Below, piece after piece: positions 33,770-45,040 of a stretch of 64,000 nt of DNA. Both the position numbers and the translations under genes were made by a program. Under the pieces are notes generated by a model that saw nothing but the letters and a program-made list of their open reading frames with translations, was not told the DNA's origin and did not search any database. This stretch comes from Toxorhynchites rutilus septentrionalis (Eukaryota > Arthropoda > Insecta > Diptera > Culicidae), in assembly GCF_029784135.1 (NCBI RefSeq), contig NC_073746.1:11467475-11531474 (forward strand). The letters are read 5' to 3'. Within the stretch, counting starts at the first letter, position 1; the number at the start of each line of letters is the position of its first letter.

Positions 33770-34533
33770 TATTTATTATTGGTTTTTTTTACTATTGAAA
33801 CAGTTGAAAAAATTTATGGCAATATAGTCGACACGGCCCGTTAACCCCAAAAACACTGCCTTGTAAGTTCACTTTATTGCGCATTTGGTTATGTGATGAT
33901 GATAATGTTGAATTAAAAGTCTTTAAACTTTTCAGTTCATTCGCCTTTAATCTAATCTAATCGCCTTATGTCAAAATCAAAACAATATTTCTAGTGCATT
34001 GATACCGATTATTTTAGCGATTTACAATCTTCCTAGTGCAGCGAAAAAAACCTGTTTTTATATAGAGTTTAAAATTTAAAATTTGATTTTTTCACCAAAT
34101 ACACCTTTTATTTTATTGAAAAAAACTGCATGATCTTACACAGTAGATCCTAAATAATACGTTTACAGTGATTTTTTTAACCTGTTTAATTTTCAACGAA
34201 TTTATGCAGACTTTTCTGCCAACGCTCTAAAATCGTGATTTTGTTACACAAAAACGACTTCCAATTCAATATCGTACAGTTTTGGCAGCCGAAAAAAAAT
34301 TGGAGTATTGCCAGAGATACCTTTAGAAGTCCTTGGCTAAGTAAAATATTGAAATGATATTCCAAGTGCAGCGAAAAGATTTTTTTTTGTTGGTGGCAAT
34401 ATAGTTGACACTACCCGTAAAAGGGTTAAAACATCAAAGTTTCCATATCTGGAAATTAAATTTTGTTTAATGAGCCAAGCATTTTGGTTTTACTGGTAGT
34501 CTGAATGTCGGGGTCGGAGTCGGAATTTTTTAA

Positions 34534-35750
34534 ACCCTCCTGTACTTGCGTGCAAAATCATAACACGTATACTCGCGCACGGTGTCACAGACCGAAAATT
34601 TAACTTCTCTGTAATGTTGCCATTGTGTAATTTTCAGGCTTTATTGGCATTTATTTGAAGAAGAGGGTATTATTAAATAAAAAAAAACTCCAAAAATATG
34701 TTTTCTTCGTCTTTATTATGTTTTAATAGATCATCTAATTCAGCCTCCTCAAAACAGAGTAATTTTTGATACTCCAACACAAATAACGAAATTCGAATTT
34801 TTCTCTGTTATTAATTAAAAGTAACCCACTGAAAATAATTCATGGAAGTATAAAGAGCTATAGGATAACATAAAAACGTATCAATCGATTGTGGTTTCAT
34901 TGGAGTTAGAATCAGAACATAGCATAACTGCATGCTCGAAACAAACATATTTTTTACATTCCATGCAGTTGTTGCGTGTTTTTCGGGTCTTTTATCGAAG
35001 AGAAGAATACATAACGGCCTTCTAGATAACCACCAGATGAGAAAGGTTCTGGAATATAAAGTTTACATATTTCTAATATTCTTTGTCTCTGTATTCTTGG
35101 TAAACTAAGAATTAATGCCTTTTTTAGATGGGGCATAAAAAGATGATATAAAAGGATTTCTAGGAACTTCCTTTTCTTTTTCTTTTTTTCTTGTCGATAT
35201 TCTTCATTATAAAAAAGTATCCTCGAAACTGTAACTGTTAAAAATTACCATAAGCCACCGATTAGTTTATACTTTACTGTTTACAATTCTTCCACAAGTG
35301 AAATTATTTCACAAGTGTGTATATGTATGACCATTATATTTAGCAAATAACTATACGAAAGTCAAACATTTATATTTTGCTTTTGAACGTATGAATCTAA
35401 CGACGTATAGTTAATATATGGATCCGTTCAATCCAGTTACAAAAGGGACTGAAATCAAATAAGAATAGTCCGGTAATGATCTCATGCATTATATTCAATG
35501 AAAATTTTACGCCACTAACATTTCATTCAACAATATTCTAGAATATGAGAAAAGGCACTGTGTCGGACCGAAAGTGTTAAAAAAGTGGCACACGTCCCCT
35601 TTGTACCAACACATGCGATACGCTAAACGATGACGAACGACGAATAACGAAGCTAGAGAGAATCGCAAAGTCGTAGTGTTGATATTTTCTGAGAAATGAA
35701 CGCATTATTGATTTCTCGGTCTGACAGACCAATGCGCGAGTATAGGAGTG
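34534..35750 (-). mobile_element. piggyBac-like element, internally reduced
   Basis: TTAA at 34530-34533 and 35751-35754; ends ACCCTCCTGTACTTGCG on the left and CACTCCTATACTCGCG (complement) on the right. It holds the C-terminal cysteine-rich part of a piggyBac transposase on the minus strand. Confidence 0.7.
34905..35136 (-). pseudogene. piggyBac transposase C-terminal cysteine-rich relic
   Basis: Minus-strand reading gives SLPRIQRQRI, then GGYLEGRYVFFSSIKD and, after a frame shift, NCMECKKYVCFEHAVMLC, the C-terminal Cys/His zinc-binding domain of piggyBac-family transposases. Tyr and Phe replace two expected Cys (RYVFF for RCxxC). The DDD catalytic core is absent. Inactive remnant. Confidence 0.65.
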
Positions 35751-36210
35751 TTAAAGAATCTGAGAAATTAATTAATCGAACGAAGTACGCATAAAACATG
35801 ACATCTCTCAGCATAGAAATAACGTAAAAAAACTATGGATGGGTTATACCTATGATATAACCGCAAGGTTAACGTAGGACTGTCATTGGCTTAGTAATCA
35901 TTTGTGTTTTCTCAATTAGCAATAATCGCACTTCGAATGCTCCTCATTGGGTACGATATCGCCGCTGCGCAGAGCTGTTGATTAAATTATTGATTAAACT
36001 AGTGAAACAATTTACGAATTCAATTGCAAACAAATCCCAATTTAGGTCAATTCATGCATTATGTAGTGGTTATTACAGCAAATAGTTATCAACATTTTGC
36101 CAAATCATCAAACGGTATGCGTAGAAGTTCAGTGAGCTGGCGACATGAAGGGGCATGCAGTCTTGAATAACCGAGCCAAAGCGTTGCAATTGTACCCGCT
36201 TTTGTAGACC

Positions 36211-36850
36211 GTGTTAGCAAAACTCATTCCGGAGTGTAAAAATGCATGGGGCTATCAAAAGTACTGCCGAGATCTGGAATACCAATTTTCCCAATCTGTG
36301 TTGGGAAAACACATTCCGGTTTGCAAAAACGCAAGCGAATTGAAAAGTACTCGCAGCTTGCATCTAATTTGCAATGCCAATTTCCCCCGGCTCCATGGTT
36401 TTGAAGTCTGTGTTGGGAAAAAAAAATTCCGATTTGCAAAAACGCAAACGAGTACAAAAGTACCCGCTTGCATCTATTTTAAAATACCGATTTCCCTTGG
36501 TTTTTAAGTCTGTGTTAGAGAAACATTCAAATTTGCAAAAGCGCAAACGAGTACAAAAGTACCAGCAGCTTGCATCCATTTTGCAACGTCGATTTGAAGT
36601 CTGTGTTAGGGAAATATTCCGATTTGCAAAAGCTGAGTACGGAAGTATCCGCTGCTTGCATCTATTTTGTAATGTCAGTTTCCCCAGACTTCATGATTTT
36701 GAAGTCTGTTTTGGGGAAATATTCCGATTTGCAAAAGCGCAAACGAGTACAAAAGTACCCGCTGCTTGTATCCATTTTGCAATGCCGAATTTCCCAGGCT
36801 CCATGGTTTTGAAGTCTGTGTTAGGGAAACATCCATTAATTCCTGCGATG
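36211..36850 (-). repeat. Tandem repeat of about 110-130 bp units
   Basis: Five to six diverged units share TTTGAAGTCTGTGTT(A/G)GG, then GAAAxATTCCGATTTGCAAA, AACGAGTACAAAAGTACC and a GCTTGCATCxATTTTGCAAT block. Units of the same type occur at 61200-61510 in the third copy of the family. Overlapping open frames on both strands (36211-36880) are products of the periodicity, not genes. Confidence 0.75.
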
Positions 36851-36869
36851 GTACCTCAATCGCTGTTCA

Positions 36870-36912
36870 ATTATAACTGAGTGGATTTCCGAGCGGCGCT
36901 CGCTTATATACC
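36870..36912 (-). promoter_or_regulatory. TATA box plus insect initiator inside the repeat
   Basis: On the minus strand TATATAAGCG (36910-36901) is followed by TCAGTT (36880-36875), an insect initiator consensus, with the initiator A about 32 bases after the start of the TATA motif, the normal distance. It would drive transcription through the tandem units. Motif match only. Confidence 0.5.
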
Positions 36913-37160
36913 GATTGGTGATTTCAATAGCCTGTTTTGAAAGCAATTTTAAGGCTATTGAAACAAGTTTTTGGATCAAAAAGTAACAAGTATATAACGC
37001 GTAGACATTTTATATTTCGAATGAAGTGTTTATCATACCATTTCGTTCAGTTGTTTAAGAGCTATTAACGCTCAAAATCTCGGTCTCCGGCGTAACGCTT
37101 TCGTTTTCGAAACTTTAATTTTACACCCCGGTATAGAAATGAAAGACGTAGTCCTACGTC

Positions 37161-37273
37161 AAAAGGGAAGGATGTCATTTTGTAGTTCATCTGAACAGCT
37201 GAAGAATAACTTTCATGTATTTTCCCCTTAAAGTTCATTAAGAACCTACAACATGACATCATTCCCTTTTTTG
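37161..37273. mobile_element. Small palindromic element
   Basis: Inverted ends AAAAGGGAAGGATGTCATTT and (complement) AAAAGGGAATGATGTCATGT, continuing to TGTAG. The 113-bp unit abuts the end of copy A exactly. Non-coding. Confidence 0.6.
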
Positions 37274-38146
37274 TACGTTAGTTCTATGCTGAGAAATGTC
37301 CTATTTTAGGCGACCAAATTTCACCTGAATTAGGCTTTATGTGTTTCAACAGTATGTGTACGACATGTTTGTCAAAATTTAATAATAATATTCTAAATTA
37401 TTATTAAAAATTGAATGAAATTTTGTATAGTTTACATCAATTTTATTAATTTTATCATTTTTTATCAGTTCGGTTTTTTTGTTTTCATCACTCAAAAGGC
37501 ACACCTAACACCGACACGAAATCACAACCATTGTTTCCAAAAGGCACTTTTGTGTGTTACGGCGATTGAGTTATTTTTTCGGATGTGAGAATGAGTGTTA
37601 TTGCAATTTTAAATAAGTTGTAGAAAATTTTGAACCATTATGGTTCTAGCAGTTATTTTGAGTAACTATACCATAATTCGGAATGATTCATGCAGGATTT
37701 CGATACTTATTCTATTTCAAGCATCTGACTCTCTACTCAGTGCGGGCAACATAGGAACATGAATGATGCGGATAGTTCTCTTTGGATTGTAATCGTGTGC
37801 AGGGACATACATTCCATAATTCACATTATACGTGAACAGACATTTCATATTACATGGAAACTTCAATATAACTCTGTAACAGTGCCCTTCTTCCGATGTT
37901 TGGGAGACTTGTTGGTAGTTGTATGGACCATTCATATAATTTTCGTACAGAATTTCTTAAAAATATATATTTTTTTAAATGGGATTTCAATTGTTAAAAA
38001 AATTTCTTGTCCAAAGTAATTTTTATAATTTTTTTGATATTTTTTATGAAAGATTAAATTGTTTTCTATATTTCATCCTCTGACTAAAATTTCGTAGGTC
38101 CTAAATTTTTGCAAAAAAAAATCGAAAATATGTTAAAAAACAGGAA
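37274..38146. repeat. AT-rich stretch related by inversion to 40900-41050
   Basis: 37880-37950 (GTGCCCTTCTTCCGATGTTT...TTGTTGGTAGTTGTATGGA) is an inverted relative of 40945-41015. No gene. The open frame at 37759-38019 covers this repeat and has no domain. Confidence 0.45.
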
Positions 38147-39113
38147 GTGGGTTATATCTATGGTATAACCGCAAGGGTGACGTAGGACTATCGTTGATTT
38201 AGAGATCATTTGTTTGAAGTTGAATCTGAATTCATTCTGAATGAATGAATATTTGGAGAACTTCGAAAACGAGAGCGTTACGTTGGAGGCACAAGGTTTT
38301 ATGCATCCAATAATGGATACGGAAATATCCTACTGATGGGGAAGAATAATCTTCAGAAGCTATCCTGTTAATTGCGATTGATTGAAAAATCACAAAACCA
38401 AATGTATTTGGTCAGGGAGGCGATCTGGCGTAGTGGTAACATCCATGCCTCCTACGCTAAAGGTCACGAGTTCAATTCTCACTCCCGACATTCTTCCTAA
38501 AATGGAAGTAAAAGTGACGAAACAGCCAAATGAGTTGAAAATCACTATAATACAGATAAAAAAAAATGTATTTGGTCACAGTGTTACATGGATAGAAAAC
38601 ATTCAAATAAACTCTTTCACATGAATGTATTTTTAAATTCCCAGAGGAACTGGCAGATTATTTTCCGGATCTTTCTCGATGCTGAATGGCATCCAAACGG
38701 AAAGAATTCCGCGCGTGTATGTGTGTGTGTGTGTAGCGGCTGCTTCGAGATCTTCCCGGGGAACCGTTTGTGGCATCACTCTCCTCCTGATGGATTCCCT
38801 TCTGGCATAAGGTGCACAAACAGGCTCTTGGTGACACCGTTCATCCGCGCTTTCATGATAAATGAAGAGCTCCACCACAACAGCCTGTTTTGAAAGCAAA
38901 TTTAAGACTATTGAAACAAGTTTTTGGATCAGAAAGTAACAAGTATAGAACGCGTAGACATTTTATCTTTCGAATGAAGTGTTTATCATACCATTTCGTT
39001 TAGTTGTTTAGGAGCTATTAACACTCAAAATCTCGGTCTCCGGCGTAACGCTTTCGTTTTCGAAACTTCGATTTTACACCCCGGTATAGAAATGAAAGAC
39101 GTAGTCCAACGTC
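38147..39113 (-). mobile_element. Hairpin-ended repeat family, copy B
   Basis: Same ends as copy A: hairpin GGTTATATC-TAT-GGTATAACC (38150-38170) with GCAAGGGTGACGTAGGACTA, and GACGTAGTCCAACGTC (39098-39113). The last 230 bases (38884-39113) match 36930-37160 closely, whereas the interior (38640-38880) is unrelated. A SINE sits inside. Confidence 0.6.
38415..38563 (+). mobile_element. tRNA-derived SINE, 149 bp, with 15-bp target duplication
   Basis: Exact duplications AAATGTATTTGGTCA at 38400-38414 and 38564-38578. The head is a nearly complete tRNA shape: GGGAG...CTCCC ends, A box TGGCGTAGTGG, B box GAGTTCAATTC. It then has a short body and an A-rich tail. The poly-A and target duplications show it is a SINE rather than a tRNA gene. 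Confidence 0.85.
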
Positions 39114-39226
39114 AAAAAAACAACTTAAAAACTATAAGAACTACAGAATTTTGGTCACACAATAAAAATAGGAAATTGTTCAAGTTTTTATTCAAAAATT
39201 GCAAAAAAAAAATTCAAAAAAAAGTA
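39114..39226. other. A-rich spacer
   Basis: A/T-rich, no feature. It resumes after the Tigger-like element at 40879. Confidence 0.4.
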
Positions 39227-40876
39227 CAGTTATACCTCGATATAAGGCAACTTAATTTTTTTTTCGTTACGTTATATCGAAGCAGAAATTTTTTTTTTAT
39301 TAATACAAGACTGTTTATGATTACTCAAAAATGTTCAAAAACTAATTTTCTATCACCCAGCAGTATTTATAAACCTTTCTTATACCCATTTAATATAATT
39401 TTCGTAGACAAATATATCAGTTTTAAGTAGAGGAAAAGGTTCGAAAAGATGGAAGTGAAATTGGTATCAATGTTCATTTCATATTTACTATGTTTGAGGG
39501 AGTGTATGACTGTACTGACAGATTGAGCGTTATAACATGCATGACTTAATAGCATGTTTGTACTAAAGTTTGACATTAAAATTAGGAATATTTGTAGCCA
39601 ACTCTGGTGAAGTATGCGGTGTTCAGGAACAGCGATGAATTGATGAATTATGAATTTCTAAGCCGATGGAATGGTTATGCATCCTGCAAGAGTTGGGACA
39701 ATAAATATTGTCATGCAGTATATCCGCTCCGCTAATTTTCCGTTAGCAGATTAGCGGAATTGTGTCCTCCACAATCAGTCAGTCAGTTGCAATTCAGTTT
39801 TTCGAACGGCCGGCACGCCTTTGTTTGTTTACATCCTTACGTGGTAAACGTCCCATTTCTAAGTTCTAGAGAATGTCCTCTTCCTGATATTCGCAAAACA
39901 GATACAGTCAACTCTCCCTTACTCGATGTTTTGTAACTCGATGTTTTCCCTAACTCAATGGATTTCATGGCACCTTTGATTTATTTTACAAGCATTCTTT
40001 TCTCGATAGCTCGATGTCTCCCTAACTCGATAGTTCCTTGGATATCGAATTAGGGAGAGTTGGCTGTAGTTCATGTTCAAATAAACTTATAATTCAAGAT
40101 AGAACAGTGTATGTAGAACTTCTAGAATGTTAAGAACTGTTTACAGAGTTGCTGAAATGTTTCATTCAGCTAAATGTACAATGTAACCATCGTAATCTGG
40201 ATACTGGCCATATTGTATAATATTAACAATACTCAACCGATCGGCGTCATTGTTTACGTTTGTGAAATGTTTTATTCAATACAAATTCAGTCATGTATCG
40301 ATATGCGTCGGAAGTTTCCAGAACTAAATTAATTCAACTTTATTAAATGATTTCGTAATCCAGATTCAGGTCCAAAAAAGCTGGACGTGAAAAATTTGAT
40401 TTAATAAGTCTAAATGTAAGTCTAAAAATAAGTCTAAAAAGTAAGCTTTATTTCTTCCCGCTTCAACTAGGGCAGTAGGGTAACACGGTGATTTGGACCA
40501 CTCCTTTACCTTGAAAAGTACGGCTCAACTTGGATTTTTTATAATGTCATCTCCTTTTATTGTTAAACCGTATGTACCTAACGTAAAACAACTTTGGTAA
40601 ATTTCGACAGGTGGAAGGAAACGGTAGAATGAACACTTCTTTTGAAAATATGAAATGTAATATTCTTGGGTTTTGGACATATTCATAGAACAATGCTACC
40701 CCATTTCACGGTACTTATTTTTTTTTTTGAGAAGATACTAAAAAGATTTATTCTAAATAATTTATACTCCAAAAACAATTTCTGTATTGTTTATTTTTAA
40801 TTCTAAGACATCTTAAAAAGTTACGTTTTATCGAGGTTACCTTATACCGAGGGTGCCTTATATCGAGGTATGACTG
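39227..40876. mobile_element. Pogo/Tigger-like non-autonomous element, 1.65 kb
   Basis: TA at 39225-39226 and 40877-40878. Inverted ends CAGTTATACCTCGATATAAG and (complement) CAGTCATACCTCGATATAAG, a pattern typical of Tigger-type pogo elements. No transposase frame was found inside. It contains a second smaller element of similar type at 39905-40066. Confidence 0.75.
39905..40066. mobile_element. 162-bp pogo-type MITE, nested
   Basis: TA at 39903-39904 and 40067-40068. Inverted ends CAGTCAACTCTCCCTTACTC and (complement) CAGCCAACTCTCCCTAATTC. The interior repeats CTAACTCGATG-like motifs. Confidence 0.8.
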
Positions 40877-40878
40877 TA

Positions 40879-41714
40879 TTAAAAAAAAATTGAAAATTTA
40901 AATTCGTTTTTCTCAAAAACATATATTTATTTTTAGATTCTGAACGAAAATTATATAAATATTCCATACAATTACCAACAAGTCTCTCATACATTGGAAG
41001 AAGGGCACTGCTACTTTTGACTTTTTTTTAGATTTTTTTGAATTTTTTGGCAGTGTCATTTTTAAAAAAAGTTTGGTATTTTTTATGAAAATTTACACAT
41101 TTTCCTACATGTCTTTCTTTCGCCAAAATGTTGGTCCGCGGTGTGGATCATCCCCTAAAGCGAGTTCAATTGTAATATAGAGCTTTTCGAAATTTGTCAA
41201 TGATTGGTAGAATTTTTGAGGCTCTAGATTTTTTGTTTTGATCATGACTTTTACATTATCTGACCACTGCTATACACGACCACGAGTTGAATGACTTCTG
41301 TATTGATAAAACATAGTTTCCTTGCTGAAATATCTTTTTTTCTCGTTTTCACTTCATTTTCAGTCATTTATTTCGTTATCCTAGTTAACGTTACCATACT
41401 ATTTCGCGGATAATCGGGGTTCTACTGTATCATATATTTAGAATTGATTTTTTTTTGTAAAAAAATTAGAAAAATAACTCGCTCTTTTCAAAAAGTAGTC
41501 TAATCTTGTTTGGAAATTTGTATGCAAAGTAGCTTTAATAACCAACGTCTTTACACCCACAAACTTTCACTGCAATCTGAGACGGTGCTGCCAAATCCTA
41601 AGACGAGTTGGCATGGAATTCGTCCATTGAAAATGTGTACGTTATATAGAAGTTCCCCTGTACTAAACTTTTATGTTAACATGAAACTAAAAAAAAGCAA
41701 AAACAAAGCTACAT
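40879..41714. other. AT-rich intron with a diverged inverted repeat
   Basis: 40900-41050 is related to 37880-38100 in inverted orientation. No gene. Confidence 0.4.
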
Positions 41715-41716
41715 TA

Positions 41717-43014
41717 AAGGGTGTGTCACATCAAATTGCATCACGGAAAAAACGCTGTAGAAATTTAATTTTTAGGAATTATATCTTCAGCTTTCGCTTA
41801 TAATCAGATAAGAGTGTATAGATCACGTTGACCATGCTTCACTGTCAATTTTTCGTAAATTTGGAAAAATGTCGCCGAACGAAAAAGAGCGTCGTGAATT
41901 AATCCTGTGCACTCATTTCGAGAATCCGGAGTTGTCACACCGGGACATCGGTAAGATGCTGGGAATCGTCCAATCCACGGTCAGCAGAGTACTAAAACGA
42001 TACTTCGAGAACCTAACCATCGACCGGAAGGTGAAGAACGGCAAAAATGGATGCTCTGTCAGTGAAAAAGATCACAAGCGCGTAGTTAAGCAGTTTAGAA
42101 GTGATCCGAGAAGTTCGGTCCGGGATGTCGCCAATAAGCTGAATTTGTCAAGTTCATTCGTTCAGCGAACCAAGCAGCGGGAGGGCCTGCGTACATACAA
42201 GGTTCAGAAGGCTCCTAACCGCGACGAAAGGCAAAACATGGTGGGGAAGACGCGATCCCGGAAGCTGTACACCGAAATGCTGACGAAGCCGCATTGCCTG
42301 GTAATGGACGACGAAACCTACGTCAAAGCGGACTTTCGTCAGCTGCCGGGCCTGTTGTTCTTCTCCGCAGAGGGCAAATTCAGCGTTCCGGAGGAGATTC
42401 GCAAGCAGAAACTATCCAAGTTTGCCAAAAAGTACATGGTGTGGCAAGCGATCTGCTCTTGCGGAAAGCGGAGCGCCCCCTTCGTGATGACCGGCACGGT
42501 AAACGGGCAGGTTTACCTTAAGGAGTGCCTACAGAAGCGCTTACTACCACTATTGAAGCAGCACGAGGGCCCGACCATCTTCTGGCCGGATCTCGCTTCG
42601 TGCCACTATTCAAAGGACGTGTCGGAGTGGTACGAAACCAACGGGGTCACCTTCGTGCCAAAGGAAATGAACCCGCCCAAAGCGCCGGAGCTTCGCCCAA
42701 TAGAGAAATATTGGGCGATTATGAAGCAGGCCCTCCGGAAGAACCCAAAAGTTGTCAAATCGGAGGCGGACTTCAAGAGAAAATAGATTTCTGTTCAAAA
42801 AAAACTACAACCTGACGTTGTACAGAACCTTATGGACGGGGTAAAGAGGAAGGTGCGAGCATACGGGTTTGGGCTCGAAGTATGAATAAAAAGAAAATGC
42901 CAAATATTGTTTAATAGTTTTTATTTTACTGTCTGAAATTTTCAAAAGGATCGGTCTACTGGGCGAATTTCTACAGCGTTTTTTCCGTGATGCAATTTGA
43001 TGTGACACACCCTT
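41717..43014 (+). mobile_element. ITmD37E transposon, copy 2 (best preserved)
   Basis: Inverted ends AAGGGTGTGTCACATCAAAT with TA at 41715-41716 and 43015-43016. One transposase frame fills the interior. Length of 1.3 kb is shared by all three copies. Confidence 0.9.
41869..42885 (+). pseudogene. ITmD37E (DD37E) transposase, one premature stop
   Basis: ATG at 41869, MSPNEKERRELILCTHFENP. Two helix-turn-helix segments lie in residues 1-110, then MDDETYVKADF (Asp 1), FWPDLASCHYS (Asp 2) and PELRPIEKYW (Glu), with 37 residues between the second Asp and the Glu, the spacing that defines the group. The frame is open for 305 codons to a TAG at 42784-42786, where copy 3 has TGG (Trp). The last about 33 codons continue in the same frame to TGA at 42883-42885. 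The catalytic core is otherwise intact, so this copy is one nonsense change from a full frame. Loss of the tail is expected to impair function, but that is inference. Confidence 0.9.
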
Positions 43015-43016
43015 TA

Positions 43017-44872
43017 ATTCTAAAATCACTTGAATGAATGAATACCTTTACCTTTTTTTAAACCCAAAAACTTGAAGTGGAATTGGAACCATGATCTTTA
43101 GATCTATCTGGAAAAATCCACAGACGTTATAGCTTAACTCATTTCCGACACTGCATATGTATTTTCGCCTTTGCGATCTGCTTGAAGCGGTGTTGAAGAA
43201 CATGAAACAATCGTTAAGCTTCGTATATCTAATCGATTGGTCATAACTGGTGGAGGGAGGACTCATTTCAAACAGCAAGACTGGTTATCTTTAAGAAGAA
43301 AAAAAATGACAGAATTCTCAAATTAAAGAAGCTGCGATCGTATAAAATTATTAGACAACGTTTTTGTTTTTTGTTATCAATGGTATGATTAGGGACACAT
43401 CATATGCCTAACCTTGAAATTGAAATGCTTCTGAATTTCCCCCGTTGCATCTATCAGTCACTTGCTGAGAGGAACGATTTTCTGTCACATAATTAGCGCA
43501 CAGCGCTCAACGCTCAACGCGAAAAGGTTAACATGTTTGGCATTTGGTTTCATATTGTTGCAATAACACAAACATCGCGCAATATATGGACAGCTATTTT
43601 TTTTTTGCTTCTATATCCATCCGTTTTCCCCATCCTCCACTTCCTATCTTGGGTTACCAAGCCGGGAGCAATTCCGCCACATCGGAACACATGTCGACGG
43701 TTTATGTGCGTGTATAGCACAATCCATAAGAGCCGATTATTATGTTTATGTGGTGCTGTTTATTTATGGAGACACTGTTTCTTGTCAAGATTAGAACAAA
43801 CAAAAGTAGCATGACTCCAGCAGCCGGAATGTCATGTTGTGTCGCCCCCAGCCAATCATTCTGTCACGGAAATTGAAACACTTTTTGGCTTTTGATTGAG
43901 CAAGTCGTTTTCTATGATTTCATGGCTTGTTCGTTCGGTGAGTGAATATGACATTCGCTTGAGACTCGCGAAAGATTTCTTCACACGCCAAGTAGCATAC
44001 TGTTATCGAACTGTTCTTCGGGAAAGATTTGCACCTTTTATCGAGTTAAATCTATTTTTTTTGTACACACACATTAACTTTCTGAATCCAAAAAAAAAAA
44101 CGAGTGGGTGAAAAGGTGGGAAGCATTGAAACGAATCAACCATGATTTGAAATCACGCACACAATCTCACCAAGTTCAGCAGCAGTCAAATCTGATTGCG
44201 AAACATTGGCAATGTCTGTGGGAACGAGACGAATACAGAGATAGAGAGAGTGAGGGTCTAAATGGCCGTTCTGTAGAGCGAAAGAGGGGCCAGAGCGTGG
44301 TAGCTGATGCAATTATCTTTCTACCAACCGTCCGGCGGGGACGGTGTGAGTTACCGGGGGTACGAGAGCCACCACCCACACCCACCATCACCACCACCAC
44401 CACCAGCAGCATGGTGGGTTGTTTTCGATTCTACACACTCCAGCGATGGGGTTGCATGTATCCCAACCAGAGTATCCCGAGGATGGTGGTGTTTTTGCCC
44501 AGCACTTGCACATTTCAAAGAGCATGCGCGCGTCTTCCGATGCCTGCGATGGAGAGATCTGGAGTGCAGTTTTCCATCGGTTCGATCCGATAATAACGAC
44601 GCCGACAGCAGACTTTTACTGCAATGGAAAATATTTTTCAATTAAACAAAATACAGACGGGTAGCGCGGGGAGGTTTGTTTTATAACCCAATGGATGGAT
44701 CGTTATTTTGATTTACCCTGAACGGATCTAACCAGCATTCAGAGGCAAGCAGTAATAACCAATGTTAAGTGGCAGACGGAGTCATTTTTTTATTTTGTTT
44801 TGCTTTGCTGAATGAGAATTGCTGGAGATAGTATCTTAATTTGAAGTTTTTTTCTTTTTTTCTTCCTTACAG
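43017..44872. other. Low-copy intron sequence before exon 2
   Basis: No transposon recognised. Overlapping open frames at 44108-44664 on both strands arise from a CCACCACC-rich patch (about 44372-44405); none has a domain. The last 30 bases are a T/C tract suited to the acceptor at 44871-44872. Confidence 0.45.
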
Positions 44873-45034
44873 TGGCTGCCAACGGTTTGTCTCCGCTACT
44901 GATCAACAACGAGCTGTTGGTGAACCACTATCGACGACTACTTCATCCAGCGGCAGTTCCTCGGGTTCCCAATGGCGTAAACACCACCACCTTGAATTAC
45001 GAGGATTCAGTGGACGTGCAGAAAGTTAACAGAG
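44873..45034 (+). CDS. Second coding exon of the unidentified host gene
   Basis: 162 bases between a strong acceptor (T-rich tract, then TTCCTTACAG) and a consensus donor (AGAG then GTAAGC at 45035). In phase with exon 1 it completes a Val codon and encodes AANGLSPLLINNELLVNHYR, then RLLHPAAVPRVPNG and LNYEDSVDVQKVNR, ending one base into the next codon. The exon is a multiple of three and both ends are phase 1, so it could be skipped without a frame shift. The sequence is non-repetitive, unlike exon 1, and has no domain I recognise. The next exon is beyond the part I can identify. Confidence 0.75.
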
Positions 45035-45040
45035 GTAAGC

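Larger units (their letters stand above)
32854..34425. mobile_element. TTAA-flanked piggyBac-type non-autonomous element, composite
   Basis: TTAA at 32850-32853 and 34426-34429 with ends CCCTTTAGC / CCCTTTTACGGG. An additional internal end (GGCAATATAGTCGACACGGC, then CCGTTAA at 33841-33844) suggests either two adjacent copies or an internal duplication. It contains a LINE tail (32885-33049) and a TA-flanked MITE (33132-33769). Confidence 0.5.
35840..37160 (-). mobile_element. Hairpin-ended repeat family, copy A
   Basis: One end carries the hairpin GGTTATACC-TAT-GATATAACC (35842-35862), then CGCAAGGTTAACGTAGGACT. The other end is the palindrome GACGTAGTCCTACGTC (37145-37160) followed by A-rich sequence. 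Copies at 38147-39113 and 60761-61997 have the same two ends. The interior holds tandem repeats and a minus-strand TATA/Inr pair. No transposase, no clear terminal inverted repeat and no target duplication was found. Class unknown. Confidence 0.6.
1276..44872 (+). other. Intron 1 of the host gene, 43.6 kb, transposon-filled
   Basis: The intron is bounded by GTAAGC at 1276 and by a long T/C-rich tract followed by AG at 44871-44872. Both exon ends are phase 1, so the joined frame stays open (codon G|TG, Val). A very long first coding intron is common in mosquito regulatory genes. Nearly all named features from 2.2 to 43 kb lie inside it. Alternative first exons inside the intron cannot be excluded. 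Confidence 0.7.

Noticed and set aside
36211..36880. Open frames of up to 168 codons with repeating protein segments
   Set aside because: The repeats reflect a DNA tandem repeat that is open in several frames on both strands, with frame changing between units.
38415..38490. Possible tRNA gene
   Set aside because: A and B boxes are present, but target duplications and an A-rich tail show it is the head of a SINE.
44108..44664. Overlapping open frames of 80-160 codons just before exon 2
   Set aside because: Several frames on both strands are open at once over a CCACCACC-rich patch, without domains or phase-matched splice sites.
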